Source: Spirosoma rigui
GTDB lineage: Bacteria; Bacteroidota; Bacteroidia; Cytophagales; Spirosomataceae
Length of the DNA stretch: 64,000 nucleotides
Reading direction: 5' to 3'
Assembly: GCF_002067135.1 (NCBI RefSeq)
Contig: NZ_CP020105.1
Span: 3,968,001 to 4,032,000 of the forward strand
Positions within the stretch are counted from its first letter, which is position 1. The number at the start of each line of letters is the position of its first letter. Under the pieces are notes generated by a model that did no database searches, had not been told where the DNA came from, and was given only the letters and a program-made list of their open reading frames with translations. The position numbers and the translations under genes were made by a program. This document shows, one piece after another, positions 1 through 7,577 of the stretch.

Positions 1-2
1 AA

Positions 3-983
3 ACCGCCATCGCCGACGTGATGCTGCCCATGGGCGACGTCAAGACGGGCAAGGGTAATTACAAATTCTATTACGGTCCCAACGATTTCCAGTTGCTGGG
101 CAGCGTAGCGCCGGAGTTCGATCAGAACGTTTACCTGGGCTACTCGGTCCTGAAGCCGATTAACAAGTATTTCTTCGTGCCGGTTTTTAACTTCCTCGAG
201 AAGTTCATCAGTAACTACGGGTTGTTGATCATTGCCCTGGTTGTATTTGTGAAGCTGGTTCTAACACCGTTAACCTATAAGTCATACGTCAGTATGGCCA
301 AGATGCGCGTGTTACAGCCCGAGCTGAATGAAATGAAAGAGCGGGTGGGCGACGACATGGCCAAGCAGCAGTCGGAGCAGATGAAAATCTACCAGGAGGT
401 GGGCGTCAGTCCGCTCAGCGGCTGTATTCCGGTGCTGGCAACCATGCCGATCCTGTTCTCGCTGTTCATGCTTTTCCCGAACCTGATCGAGCTTCGGCAG
501 AAACCGTTCCTGTGGGCCAGTGACCTCTCGACCTACGATGCGTTCATTACGTTCCCGGCCCTGCCGTTCGTGGGTAGCCACCTGAGCCTGTTCACGGTGC
601 TGATGACTGCGTCGTCGATCGCCTTTGCGTATTTCAACAACCAGACGACACCCACCCAGCCCGGTCCGGTCAACATGAAGGCCCTGAGCTACGTGTTTCC
701 CCTGATGTTCATGTTCGTGCTGAACTCGTACCCCGCTGGTCTGACCTTCTACTACTTCGTATCAAACGTAGTGACCATCGCCCAGCAGCAGCTGATCCGG
801 CGGTTTGTCGATGAAGATAAACTGAAAGCCGTGCTGGACGAGAACCGTCGGAAGAACGCGTCGGGACAGGGCAAGAAACCCGGTGGTTTCCAGGCCCTGC
901 TGCAAAAACAGCTGGCAGCCGCGGAGGAAGCCCGTAAACTGGCCGACGAAGCCAGCCGGAAAGCAAAACAAAAGAAATCCTAA
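3..983 (+). CDS. yidC: Membrane protein insertase YidC (3' part)
   Basis: C-terminal part of the YidC/Oxa1 insertase, which folds and inserts proteins into the inner membrane alone or with SecYEG. The frame is open to the left edge, so the start lies outside the window. The visible part holds the end of the periplasmic domain (to about residue 45), then the conserved 60KD_IMP core: a hydrophobic segment with GLLIIALVVFVKLVLTPLTY, a charged cytoplasmic hairpin (MRVLQPELNEMKERVGDD), the GCIPVLATMPILFSLFMLFP membrane segment and two further membrane segments (near SLFTVLMTAS and SYVFPLMFMF). A basic, Ala/Lys-rich tail ends in KAKQKKS, typical of ribosome-contacting tails. A strong hairpin follows the stop. 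Identification is confident; only the N-terminal half is missing. Confidence 0.96.
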   Translation, partial: TAIADVMLPMGDVKTGKGNYKFYYGPNDFQLLGSVAPEFDQNVYLGYSVLKPINKYFFVPVFNFLEKFISNYGLLIIALVVFVKLVLTPLTYKSYVSMAKMRVLQPELNEMKERVGDDMAKQQSEQMKIYQEVGVSPLSGCIPVLATMPILFSLFMLFPNLIELRQKPFLWASDLSTYDAFITFPALPFVGSHLSLFTVLMTASSIAFAYFNNQTTPTQPGPVNMKALSYVFPLMFMFVLNSYPAGLTFYYFVSNVVTIAQQQLIRRFVDEDKLKAVLDENRRKNASGQGKKPGGFQALLQKQLAAAEEARKLADEASRKAKQKKS

Positions 984-1076
984 CCCTGGCCCGTAACCAG
1001 GACGACTATCGGGACTAACTATGGGCAGGGCGAACGAGTTACGGAGTACCCATCGTCATTCCTGTCCATTCCGTCA

Positions 1077-1106
1077 ACAAAAGCAACGCCATCGCGTTGC
1101 TTTTGT
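1077..1106 (+). terminator. Rho-independent terminator after yidC
   Basis: A perfect 13-bp stem (acaaaagcaacgc / gcgttgcttttgt) with a 4-nt loop lies 93 bases after the yidC stop. The right arm ends in TTTTGT. It separates yidC from the next plus-strand gene, which starts 18 bases later. Confidence 0.8.
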
Positions 1107-1124
1107 GTATTAACCCAACAGAAC

Positions 1125-2924
1125 ATGAAGACAACGTCACGTTGGTATGGCATTTTTCTGGCTGGCTGGCTCTTCGCGGCTTTTTCGGTACTGACCGCAA
1201 CCGCTCAGGTTAGTGCCGACGCTCAGAAACGGTACAAGGATGCCGTTCGGCAAGTCCAGTCCGGCGACTATGAACGGGCGAAAACGGCCCTGAATCCCAT
1301 TATTCAGCGGGGTGGACCCCTGGCCCCCTACGCTAATTATTACTACGCGCTGGCCGCCTTCCGGCAGCAGCGTTACGACGAGGCCCGCCTGATGGTCAAG
1401 CAACTGCTGGACCGGTTTCCGGCCTGGCAGAAAGCAGATGACGCGCACTACCTGCAGGCAGCGACCTACCTGGAGACGGGGAATTATGAGGACGGCCTGG
1501 CCGCGCTCCAGCGCATCGGCAACCCGGCGCTGAAAACGGAAGGGGCCAAGCTGGAACAGTATTTCGTGGGACGATTGACTGACCTGAAACAGTTGAAGAC
1601 GCTCAACAGAGCCTACCCCGACGACCGACAGGTGGGTCTGGCGCTGATTGATCTGATTCAACGAAGCGCCACGGATAAAGATGATCTGGAACTGTCGGAC
1701 CGGCTGACCAATCGGTTTGGGGTACCCGTAGCGAGTCGCCCGTCGGGTCCGGTCTCGGCCACCTCGCCGGCGTCGGCACCGGGTCGCCCCGCCCCGCGCC
1801 CGAACCGGACGAAGGGGTACTACAATGTAGCGGTCATGTTTCCGTTTCGTCTGGACGATTTCAACGCCGACAAGCGGGGGCGTTCCAACCAGTACGTGTA
1901 TGACCTGTACAACGGCATCAAGCTGGCCAAAGCGAAACTCCAGGAAGAAGGTATTACGGTAAACCTGTTTGCCTACGACGTTGAGAACGATGCCAACAAG
2001 ACCCTGGAGCTGGTCAACAGCCCCGGCTTCGCCCAGACGGATCTAATCTTCGGCCCGCTGTACGTCGAACCCAACCGGATTGCATCGGCCTACGCCAATC
2101 AGAACAACATGCTGCTGGTGAATCCCATTGCCACCAGCAGCGAACTGGTAGCCAGCCAGCCCCTGTCCTTTCTGGCCCAGCCGTCGGTGAGCCAGCAGGC
2201 ACAAAAAGCCGCCGAACAGGCTCGTTCGCTCAACAACGGCCGTCGGGCGGCCATCTATTACGGATCGACCCGGAAAGATTCGCTGCTGGCGCTGGCTTAC
2301 CAGGCCGAGCTGAAACGTTTGAACATCCAGGTTCTCGACTTCCGGAAAATGAGCGGTACGGCCCAGGCGCTGGCGGGTGCCATGCGGTTCGATGGGTCGG
2401 GGATGCTGGCGACCACGGCACCCGCTGCGTCGGCGGCTACCCCCCCCGTTCAGACCCCCGTAACGCTGAGCCACGTATTTCTGTCGAGCAGCAACGACGA
2501 GGACGGCCCGCGGTTACTCGATGCCCTGAGTCGTCGGCGCGTGTCGGCCCCGCTCATCGCGACGGCGGCCGCTTTCGACTATTACCGGAACATGATGTCG
2601 ACATTCACCCGCCGGGAGCTGTATTTACTGTACCCCGACTACATCGATGCCACGCGTGAACCGGTGGTGGCCTTTCAGGAGCAATACCTTGCCAAACGCA
2701 ACACGATCCCCTCCATTTACGCCAGTGAAGGCTACGACATGATGCTGTTCTTTGGCCGGCAGATGGCCCGGAACGGGATTCCGTTCCGCAGCCGGGTGAC
2801 TGTGCGGACCGATCCGGAGAACGATTATATCCTGTCGGGGTTTGATTATACGCAGAGCAACGAAAACCAGGTCGTCCCCATTGTGAAGTACGAAGGCGGG
2901 CGGTTTGTGAAAATCAATGATTGA
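1125..2924 (+). CDS. TPR plus periplasmic-binding-fold protein (LppC / ABC substrate-binding-like)
   Basis: A 599-residue exported protein. Residues 1-28 form a signal peptide (basic start, hydrophobic core, ATAQV). Residues about 30-190 look like tetratricopeptide helices (ADAQKRYKDAVRQVQSGDYE, YANYYYALAAFRQQRYDEAR). After a Pro/Ala/Ser-rich linker (about 205-228), residues 230-599 resemble a type I periplasmic-binding fold of the Leu/Ile/Val-binding or LppC kind (VAVMFPFRLDD..., DLIFGPLYVEPNRIASAYAN, LLVNPIATSS). The TPR-plus-binding-domain order recalls LpoA-type penicillin-binding-protein activators, but a role in wall synthesis is inference. The stop codon abuts the hemL start, so the two are probably co-transcribed. 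Confidence 0.75.
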   Translation: MKTTSRWYGIFLAGWLFAAFSVLTATAQVSADAQKRYKDAVRQVQSGDYERAKTALNPIIQRGGPLAPYANYYYALAAFRQQRYDEARLMVKQLLDRFPAWQKADDAHYLQAATYLETGNYEDGLAALQRIGNPALKTEGAKLEQYFVGRLTDLKQLKTLNRAYPDDRQVGLALIDLIQRSATDKDDLELSDRLTNRFGVPVASRPSGPVSATSPASAPGRPAPRPNRTKGYYNVAVMFPFRLDDFNADKRGRSNQYVYDLYNGIKLAKAKLQEEGITVNLFAYDVENDANKTLELVNSPGFAQTDLIFGPLYVEPNRIASAYANQNNMLLVNPIATSSELVASQPLSFLAQPSVSQQAQKAAEQARSLNNGRRAAIYYGSTRKDSLLALAYQAELKRLNIQVLDFRKMSGTAQALAGAMRFDGSGMLATTAPAASAATPPVQTPVTLSHVFLSSSNDEDGPRLLDALSRRRVSAPLIATAAAFDYYRNMMSTFTRRELYLLYPDYIDATREPVVAFQEQYLAKRNTIPSIYASEGYDMMLFFGRQMARNGIPFRSRVTVRTDPENDYILSGFDYTQSNENQVVPIVKYEGGRFVKIND

Positions 2925-4208
2925 ATGACAACCAGCGAACAACTTTTCGAAAAAGCTAAAACATTGATTCCCGGCGGAGTCAATTCACCGGTACGGGCCT
3001 TCCGGGCCGTTGGCGGAACCCCCCTGTTCATCAAATCGGCGAAAGGCCCGTACGTCTACGACGAAGATGGACGGCAGTACATTGAACTGATCAACTCCTG
3101 GGGTCCCATGATCCTGGGCCACGCCTTCGAACCCGTCGAACAGGCCGTACGCGACGCTATCCAGTATTCGTTCTCATTTGGTGCGCCCACCCGCAAGGAG
3201 GTCGAGATGGCCGAACTGATCATCAGCATGGTGCCATCGGTGGAGAAAGTGCGGATGGTCAACTCGGGTACCGAAGCAACCATGGCTGCTATCCGGGTGG
3301 CGCGGGGCTACACGGGACGGGATAAAATGATCAAGTTCGAGGGCTGTTACCACGGGCATGGCGACTCCTTCCTGATCGCGGCCGGCAGCGGGGCCATGAC
3401 AATGGGAATTCCCGATTCGCCGGGCGTAACCAAAGCCACCGCGGCCGACACCCTCACTGCGCCTTATAACGATCTGGCGGCCGTGGAGCGGCTGTTCGAC
3501 TCGAACACGAACCAGGTGGCCGCGGTTATTCTGGAACCTGTTGTGGGTAATATGGGCTGCGTGCTCCCTGAGCCGGGTTTTCTGGCAGGCGTGCGCGACC
3601 TGTGCACCAAGCACGGGGCGGTGCTGATCTTCGATGAAGTGATGACCGGCTTCCGGCTCGCCAAAGGGGGAGCGCAGGAACGGTTCGGCATCACCCCCGA
3701 TCTGACCACGATGGGGAAGATTATCGGGGGCGGCATGCCCGTAGGCGCGTACGGCGGCCGGGCGGAGATCATGGACATGGTAGCCCCCGCCGGTCCCATC
3801 TACCAGGCGGGTACCCTGTCGGGCAACCCCATTGCCATGTCGGCGGGCCTGGCGATGCTCCATCACCTCAACGACCACCCCGAGGTATACACGCGGCTCG
3901 ACGAACTGGGTAACAAACTGGCGGCCGGTTTCCGGGATGGTTTCGCGCAGGCGGGGCTTAGCTACACCGTGAACCAGATTGGCTCCATGTTCACGCCGTT
4001 CATGACGGCTCGGACCGTGTCCAACTTTACCGACGCCAAAACCTGCGATATCCCGCTGTTCGGCCGTTATTTTCACGCCATGCTCGAGCGGGGGGTATAC
4101 CTGGCACCGTCGCAGTTCGAGAGTTTGTTCGTATCGGTGGCCCTAACCGACGAGCTGGCCGATCAGGTCATCCGGGCCCACGCCGAAAGCCTGGCCGAAG
4201 TGATATAA
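2925..4208 (+). CDS. hemL: Glutamate-1-semialdehyde 2,1-aminomutase
   Basis: PLP enzyme of the C5 haem/tetrapyrrole pathway, converting glutamate-1-semialdehyde to 5-aminolevulinate in the cytoplasm. It has 427 residues, the normal family length. Visible features are the N-terminal AKTLIPGGVNSPVRAF signature, the cofactor phosphate loop NSGTEA (113-118), YHGHGDSFL (142-150), the FDEV motif with Asp237 for the pyridine nitrogen, and the Schiff-base lysine in TTMGKIIGGGMPVGAYGG (Lys265). The ATG follows directly on the TGA of the preceding gene. It supplies precursors for the siroheme used by the reductase further along this window. A long hairpin follows. Confidence 0.97.
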   Translation: MTTSEQLFEKAKTLIPGGVNSPVRAFRAVGGTPLFIKSAKGPYVYDEDGRQYIELINSWGPMILGHAFEPVEQAVRDAIQYSFSFGAPTRKEVEMAELIISMVPSVEKVRMVNSGTEATMAAIRVARGYTGRDKMIKFEGCYHGHGDSFLIAAGSGAMTMGIPDSPGVTKATAADTLTAPYNDLAAVERLFDSNTNQVAAVILEPVVGNMGCVLPEPGFLAGVRDLCTKHGAVLIFDEVMTGFRLAKGGAQERFGITPDLTTMGKIIGGGMPVGAYGGRAEIMDMVAPAGPIYQAGTLSGNPIAMSAGLAMLHHLNDHPEVYTRLDELGNKLAAGFRDGFAQAGLSYTVNQIGSMFTPFMTARTVSNFTDAKTCDIPLFGRYFHAMLERGVYLAPSQFESLFVSVALTDELADQVIRAHAESLAEVI

Positions 4209-4218
4209 GTTTTAGCAG

Positions 4219-4277
4219 ACCGGCGTGCAGTGCCGTGCACCGATGTCCGACAAGCGGGCCCTGCACTGCACGCCGGT
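4219..4277 (+). terminator. Long hairpin after hemL
   Basis: Perfect 15-bp inverted repeat (accggcgtgcagtgc at 4219-4233, gcactgcacgccggt at 4263-4277) around a 29-nt loop. It begins 10 bases after the hemL stop and ends 13 bases before the next ATG. There is no U-tract. A terminator or mRNA-stabilising role is inferred from position. Confidence 0.55.
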
Positions 4278-4290
4278 TGTTCTGTTCGAT

Positions 4291-5298
4291 ATGCGTTTTT
4301 CCATCATCATCCCCGTTTTCAACCGTCCCGATGAACTGCGCGAACTGCTGGCCAGTCTGACGAAACAGACGTACGCCAACTTTGACGTACTGGTTATTGA
4401 AGACGGATCGACCAACCGGGCCGACAGGGTGTTGCAGGAATTCGCCGGCCAGCTGACCGTTCAGTACTACTTTAAGGAAAATACCGGACAGGGATTCACC
4501 CGGAACTACGGTTTTGAACGGGCGACGGGTGACTACTTCGTCATTTTCGACTCGGATGCGCTCGTTCCCCCGCACTACTTCGCCGTTGTCAACCAGCGGC
4601 TGGAAACGGACTGGCTCGATGCCTACGGCGGACCCGACGCAGCCCATCCGGATTTTACCGATATCCAGAAGGCCATCAGCTACTCGATGACGTCGCCCTT
4701 TACAACGGGCGGTATCCGCGGCAGCACGAACAACCTGGGGGGGACTTACCACCCCCGCAGCTTCAATATGGGGCTTTCCCGACGGGTGTGGGAACAAACG
4801 GGGGGGTATAGACTGAGCCGGATGGGGGAGGATATCGAGTTCGCCATCCGGATTATCGACCGTGGATTTAAAACCGGACTCATCCCCGACGCGTTTATCT
4901 ACCACAAACGCCGGACTTCGTTTGCGCAGTTTTTCCGCCAGCTCCGGTTTTTTGGCCGGGCCCGGATCAACATCGCCCGCTATTACCCCCGGGAACTTAA
5001 GGCCGTTCACGCTTTCCCGGCGCTGTTTACGCTGGGTGTGGCTTCGGTTCCGGTCTGGGCGCTGGTGAACCCGGTGCTGTTCGGCCTGTCGGTGGGCGTA
5101 CTGGTGGTGTTCTCAGGTTTGATTCTGATCCACGCAACCGTAACCCAAAAAAGCCTGAAGGTAGGTATGCTGAGCGTTGTGGCGGCTTTTGTTCAGCTGA
5201 CCGGTTACGGGACCGGCTTTTTGGGAGAAGGGTGGAAACGACTGCGGGAGCCGCGCGATTTTCGCGAAACCGGCGCCACAATTGACTACCCATCCTAA
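4291..5298 (+). CDS. Family 2 glycosyltransferase
   Basis: A 335-residue GT-A fold transferase probably acting on a surface polysaccharide. The N-terminus MRFSIIIPVFNRPDELRELL and VLVIEDGSTNRAD give the nucleotide-binding half. YFVIFDSDALVPPHYF carries the DxD-like metal motif (DSD), and MGEDIEFAIRI the usual acidic acceptor motif. The C-terminal third contains two hydrophobic segments (ALFTLGVASVPVWALVNPVL, LSVGVLVVFSGLILIHATVT), so it is membrane-attached. An upstream in-frame GTG at 4225 lies inside the hairpin stem; I prefer the ATG at 4291 because the GT2 fold begins exactly there. Donor and acceptor cannot be told. Confidence 0.88.
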   Translation: MRFSIIIPVFNRPDELRELLASLTKQTYANFDVLVIEDGSTNRADRVLQEFAGQLTVQYYFKENTGQGFTRNYGFERATGDYFVIFDSDALVPPHYFAVVNQRLETDWLDAYGGPDAAHPDFTDIQKAISYSMTSPFTTGGIRGSTNNLGGTYHPRSFNMGLSRRVWEQTGGYRLSRMGEDIEFAIRIIDRGFKTGLIPDAFIYHKRRTSFAQFFRQLRFFGRARINIARYYPRELKAVHAFPALFTLGVASVPVWALVNPVLFGLSVGVLVVFSGLILIHATVTQKSLKVGMLSVVAAFVQLTGYGTGFLGEGWKRLREPRDFRETGATIDYPS

Positions 5299-5374
5299 CC
5301 GGAAAAGCGATTAAAAAAAGTACTTTACGTCCTGATAGCCCTAATCACCTTACCCTGAACCCTGTCCGAACCGT

Positions 5375-5707
5375 ATGGCTAAAGTTCCTCAACCCCCCGG
5401 CCGCCGACTCGTTAACCGACTCTCAACCCGCACGAAATGGCTGATGCTGGCTCCCCTCAGTCTGTTAATCTTTGGGGCGGGGCTCTGCGTATTCAGCGAA
5501 GCGGCCCATGCCAAACAGACGGGTGCCCCGTTTCGGCAGTGGTTTCTGTGGGGTACCTACAGTCTAATTCTGATCAACGGCGGGCTGGCGCTGTTTGGGC
5601 AGGCCGTCCGATTCCGGGCGCAGCTGGATTACCGCCGGTTTGTGCGTCGGGAGCTAAAAAAACGGGACCGGGAATGGACCGGTAGAAAACGAAAAACCTC
5701 GCCGTAA
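5375..5707 (+). CDS. Small two-helix membrane protein, unknown function
   Basis: 110 residues with a very basic N-terminus (GRRLVNRLSTRTKW), a first hydrophobic helix (LMLAPLSLLIFGAGLCVFSEA), a second (WFLWGTYSLILINGGLALFG), and a basic C-terminal tail (RRELKKRDREWTGRKRK). By the positive-inside rule both ends face the cytoplasm. I do not recognise a family. It follows the glycosyltransferase by 76 bases on the same strand and could be co-transcribed. Sequence composition matches the neighbours. Confidence 0.7.
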   Translation: MAKVPQPPGRRLVNRLSTRTKWLMLAPLSLLIFGAGLCVFSEAAHAKQTGAPFRQWFLWGTYSLILINGGLALFGQAVRFRAQLDYRRFVRRELKKRDREWTGRKRKTSP

Positions 5708-5716
5708 GGGGCGAGG
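5697..5716 (-). terminator. Convergent hairpin terminator
   Basis: 7-bp stem cctcgcc / ggcgagg spanning the stop codon of the plus-strand membrane protein, with AAAAA on its left that reads as a U-tract for minus-strand transcripts. It would stop the small minus-strand gene that ends at 5753. Confidence 0.55.
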
Positions 5717-5752
5717 CTCGCTAGTGGTAATCGATGCGGGGATCAGCAGCGC

Positions 5753-5908
5753 TTAGGCGGCTTTTTTCTCAGCGAACGATGCTTTGATGGCTTCTACATC
5801 AACGTTCTTGATGGTCGGCTTGCGCAGCAGTTGTTTGATGGCGTTTACCTTGTTGGTGGCGATGGCACGATTCCGTTTGCCCTTACGCTTTAATTCTGTT
5901 ACTCCCAT
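5753..5908 (-). CDS. 51-residue basic microprotein, unknown function
   Basis: Translating the minus strand from the ATG at 5908 gives a 51-residue protein beginning MGVTELKRKGKRNRAIATNK and ending ASFAEKKAA. It is highly basic in its first 35 residues with a short acidic patch (NVDVEAIKA), suggesting a nucleic-acid- or ribosome-associated role; that is inference. Support for a real gene: clean start and stop, GC-rich third positions, its own perfect -7 box at 5983-5990 and a terminator after it. It is transcribed divergently from hisS. From memory similar small proteins occur in other Cytophagales, but I could not check. Confidence 0.72.
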   Translation of the reverse strand: MGVTELKRKGKRNRAIATNKVNAIKQLLRKPTIKNVDVEAIKASFAEKKAA

Positions 5909-5982
5909 TATCGTAGTATGTTTTAACTTGTCAGTTCAATAGCGGCCCATCGTCAAACCGGCCGGTTGAACGAAAGCGAGTG

Positions 5983-5990
5983 CAAAATTA
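5983..5990 (-). promoter_or_regulatory. -7 promoter box for the 51-residue gene
   Basis: TAATTTTG on the minus strand, a perfect match to the Bacteroidota sigma-A -7 consensus TAnnTTTG, 74 bases upstream of the ATG. A TTTG lies 14 bases further upstream, closer than the usual -33 spacing. Confidence 0.5.
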
Positions 5991-6043
5991 GTGTTTTTGC
6001 ATGACAAAGTAAATGCCTGATCGGAGTTTTCGGCCTTTGGGCG

Positions 6044-6051
6044 TAATTTTG
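6044..6051 (+). promoter_or_regulatory. -7 promoter box directly before hisS
   Basis: TAATTTTG, a perfect TAnnTTTG match, ends only 4 bases before the hisS ATG at 6056. With the usual box-to-start distance transcription would begin at or next to the ATG, giving a leaderless or nearly leaderless mRNA. No clear -33 TTTG is visible. Confidence 0.55.
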
Positions 6052-6055
6052 CCCC

Positions 6056-7420
6056 ATGCAAAAAACCACTTTACCCAAAGGTACCCGTGATTTTGGGCCG
6101 GAGCAGATGCGCAACCGGCTCTATATATTCGATACCATTCGGCAAACCTTCAAACGCTTTGGCTTTCAGCCCCTTGAAACGCCATCCATGGAAAACCTGT
6201 CGACGCTGACGGGGAAGTACGGGGATGAGGGGGATCAACTGCTGTATAAAATTCTGAATTCGGGCGACTACGCGGCCAGCCTGACCGAACTTGACCTGGC
6301 GGCCGGCTCGAAGAAACTCACCCCTAAAATTGCCGAGAAAGGGCTGCGCTATGACCTGACGGTGCCGTTCGCCCGCTACGTGGTCATGAACCGCAATGCT
6401 CTCCCGATGCCCTTTAAGCGGTACCAGATGCAGCCCGTCTGGCGCGCCGACCGTCCGCAGAAAGGCCGTTACCGGGAGTTTTACCAGTGCGATGCCGACG
6501 TAGTGGGCACGGATTCACTGCTGTGCGAGGCCGAGATCGTGCTGATGATCCATGACGTGTTCAGTAACCTGGGCATCGACTACACCTTAAAGGTGAACAA
6601 CCGGAAAATTCTGGCGGGTATTGCCGAGGTCATTGGCGTACCAGGCCAGGAAGCGACGCTGAGCGTTGCCATCGACAAGCTGGACAAGATTGGCCGGGAT
6701 AAAGTAGAGGACGAACTGCGGGCGCGTGGCTTTTCGGACGAAACCCTTACCCGACTCAGCCCGCTGTTCGATTTCGGAGCACTCACCCTCGAGCAGGTAC
6801 TCAAGACGTTAACGACCTGGCTGGATGCTTCAGCAACAGCACGGGCCGGAATTGCCGAGTTACAGGCGATGATCCAGCTCGTTAACGAGTACGGCCTGTC
6901 GGATACCCGGCTTGACTTTGACCCGACGCTGGCCCGCGGCCTGTCCTACTATACCGGCGCTATTTTTGAGGTCAAAGCCCGGGGTGTCTCGATCGGCAGC
7001 ATCAGCGGGGGCGGGCGGTACGACAACCTGACAGGTACCTTCGGTATGCCGGGTCTGTCGGGCGTGGGCATCTCGTTCGGTGTGGACCGGATCTATGACG
7101 TCATGGATGAACTGAAGCTGTTTCCGGCGGGAGCGGGGCAGGGTTCTCAGGTTTTGCTGATTCCCTTTGACCTGGCGGCCCGCAGCGTTGCCCTGCCGTT
7201 GCTGAGTCAGCTGCGCGCAGCGGGGGTAGCCGCCGAAGTATACCCCGACCTGGCGAAAGTGAAAAAGATGCTGGATTATGCCAATGCGAAAGCCATTCCC
7301 TACGTCGTGCTGATCGGCTCCGAAGAGGTACAGACGGGCCGGCTTTCGGTTAAAAATATGCAAACCGGTGAGCAGACCAACATGACTGCCGACGCCGTAG
7401 TAGCTTTGCTGACGGCCTGA
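6056..7420 (+). CDS. hisS: Histidine--tRNA ligase
   Basis: Class II aminoacyl-tRNA synthetase charging tRNA-His; 454 residues, normal length. The N-terminus LPKGTRDFGPEQMRNRLYIF is the family start. Motif 2 is seen in FKRYQMQPVWRADRPQKGRYREFYQCD. The histidine-specific motif ARGLSYYTGAIFEV and motif 3 GGGRYDNLTGTFG...GVGISFGVDRIYD are intact. The last 90 residues are the anticodon-binding domain (VLLIPFDLAARSVAL...YPDLAKVKKMLDYANAKAIPYVVLIG). The ATG is fixed by the -7 box 4 bases upstream and by the family start. Confidence 0.97.
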   Translation: MQKTTLPKGTRDFGPEQMRNRLYIFDTIRQTFKRFGFQPLETPSMENLSTLTGKYGDEGDQLLYKILNSGDYAASLTELDLAAGSKKLTPKIAEKGLRYDLTVPFARYVVMNRNALPMPFKRYQMQPVWRADRPQKGRYREFYQCDADVVGTDSLLCEAEIVLMIHDVFSNLGIDYTLKVNNRKILAGIAEVIGVPGQEATLSVAIDKLDKIGRDKVEDELRARGFSDETLTRLSPLFDFGALTLEQVLKTLTTWLDASATARAGIAELQAMIQLVNEYGLSDTRLDFDPTLARGLSYYTGAIFEVKARGVSIGSISGGGRYDNLTGTFGMPGLSGVGISFGVDRIYDVMDELKLFPAGAGQGSQVLLIPFDLAARSVALPLLSQLRAAGVAAEVYPDLAKVKKMLDYANAKAIPYVVLIGSEEVQTGRLSVKNMQTGEQTNMTADAVVALLTA

Positions 7421-7441
7421 AGCGCGACAAGCTACCGACAT

Positions 7442-7494
7442 CGCTGATTGTCCGGCGCGGGAGCAGCCCCCGTAGCCCCGCCGGACAGTCAGCG
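7442..7494 (+). terminator. hisS terminator hairpin
   Basis: 16-bp stem with one G-U-type mismatch (cgctgattgtccggcg / cgccggacagtcagcg) starting 21 bases after the hisS stop, with a 21-nt loop. There is no U-tract. Confidence 0.5.
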
Positions 7495-7495
7495 T

Positions 7496-7547
7496 ACCCC
7501 GCTCACCAAATCCGCTAAACGGCGTACAAAACATTGGTGAACGGGGT
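7496..7547 (-). terminator. Hairpin at the 3' end of the hybrid kinase gene
   Basis: A second inverted repeat abutting the hisS hairpin: accccgctcaccaa (7496-7509) and ttggtgaacggggt (7534-7547), one mismatch. It lies 30 bases beyond the stop of the minus-strand kinase and would serve the convergent transcript. Confidence 0.45.
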
Positions 7548-7577
7548 ACAGACGACCCGGCTCAAAACGAAAGCGGG

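Noticed and set aside
3174-4076. 300-codon minus-strand frame opposite hemL
   Set aside because: His/Arg-rich composition typical of antisense shadows; hemL is certain.
4225-4290. Upstream GTG start for the glycosyltransferase
   Set aside because: It lies within the hemL hairpin, and the GT2 fold begins exactly at the ATG at 4291.
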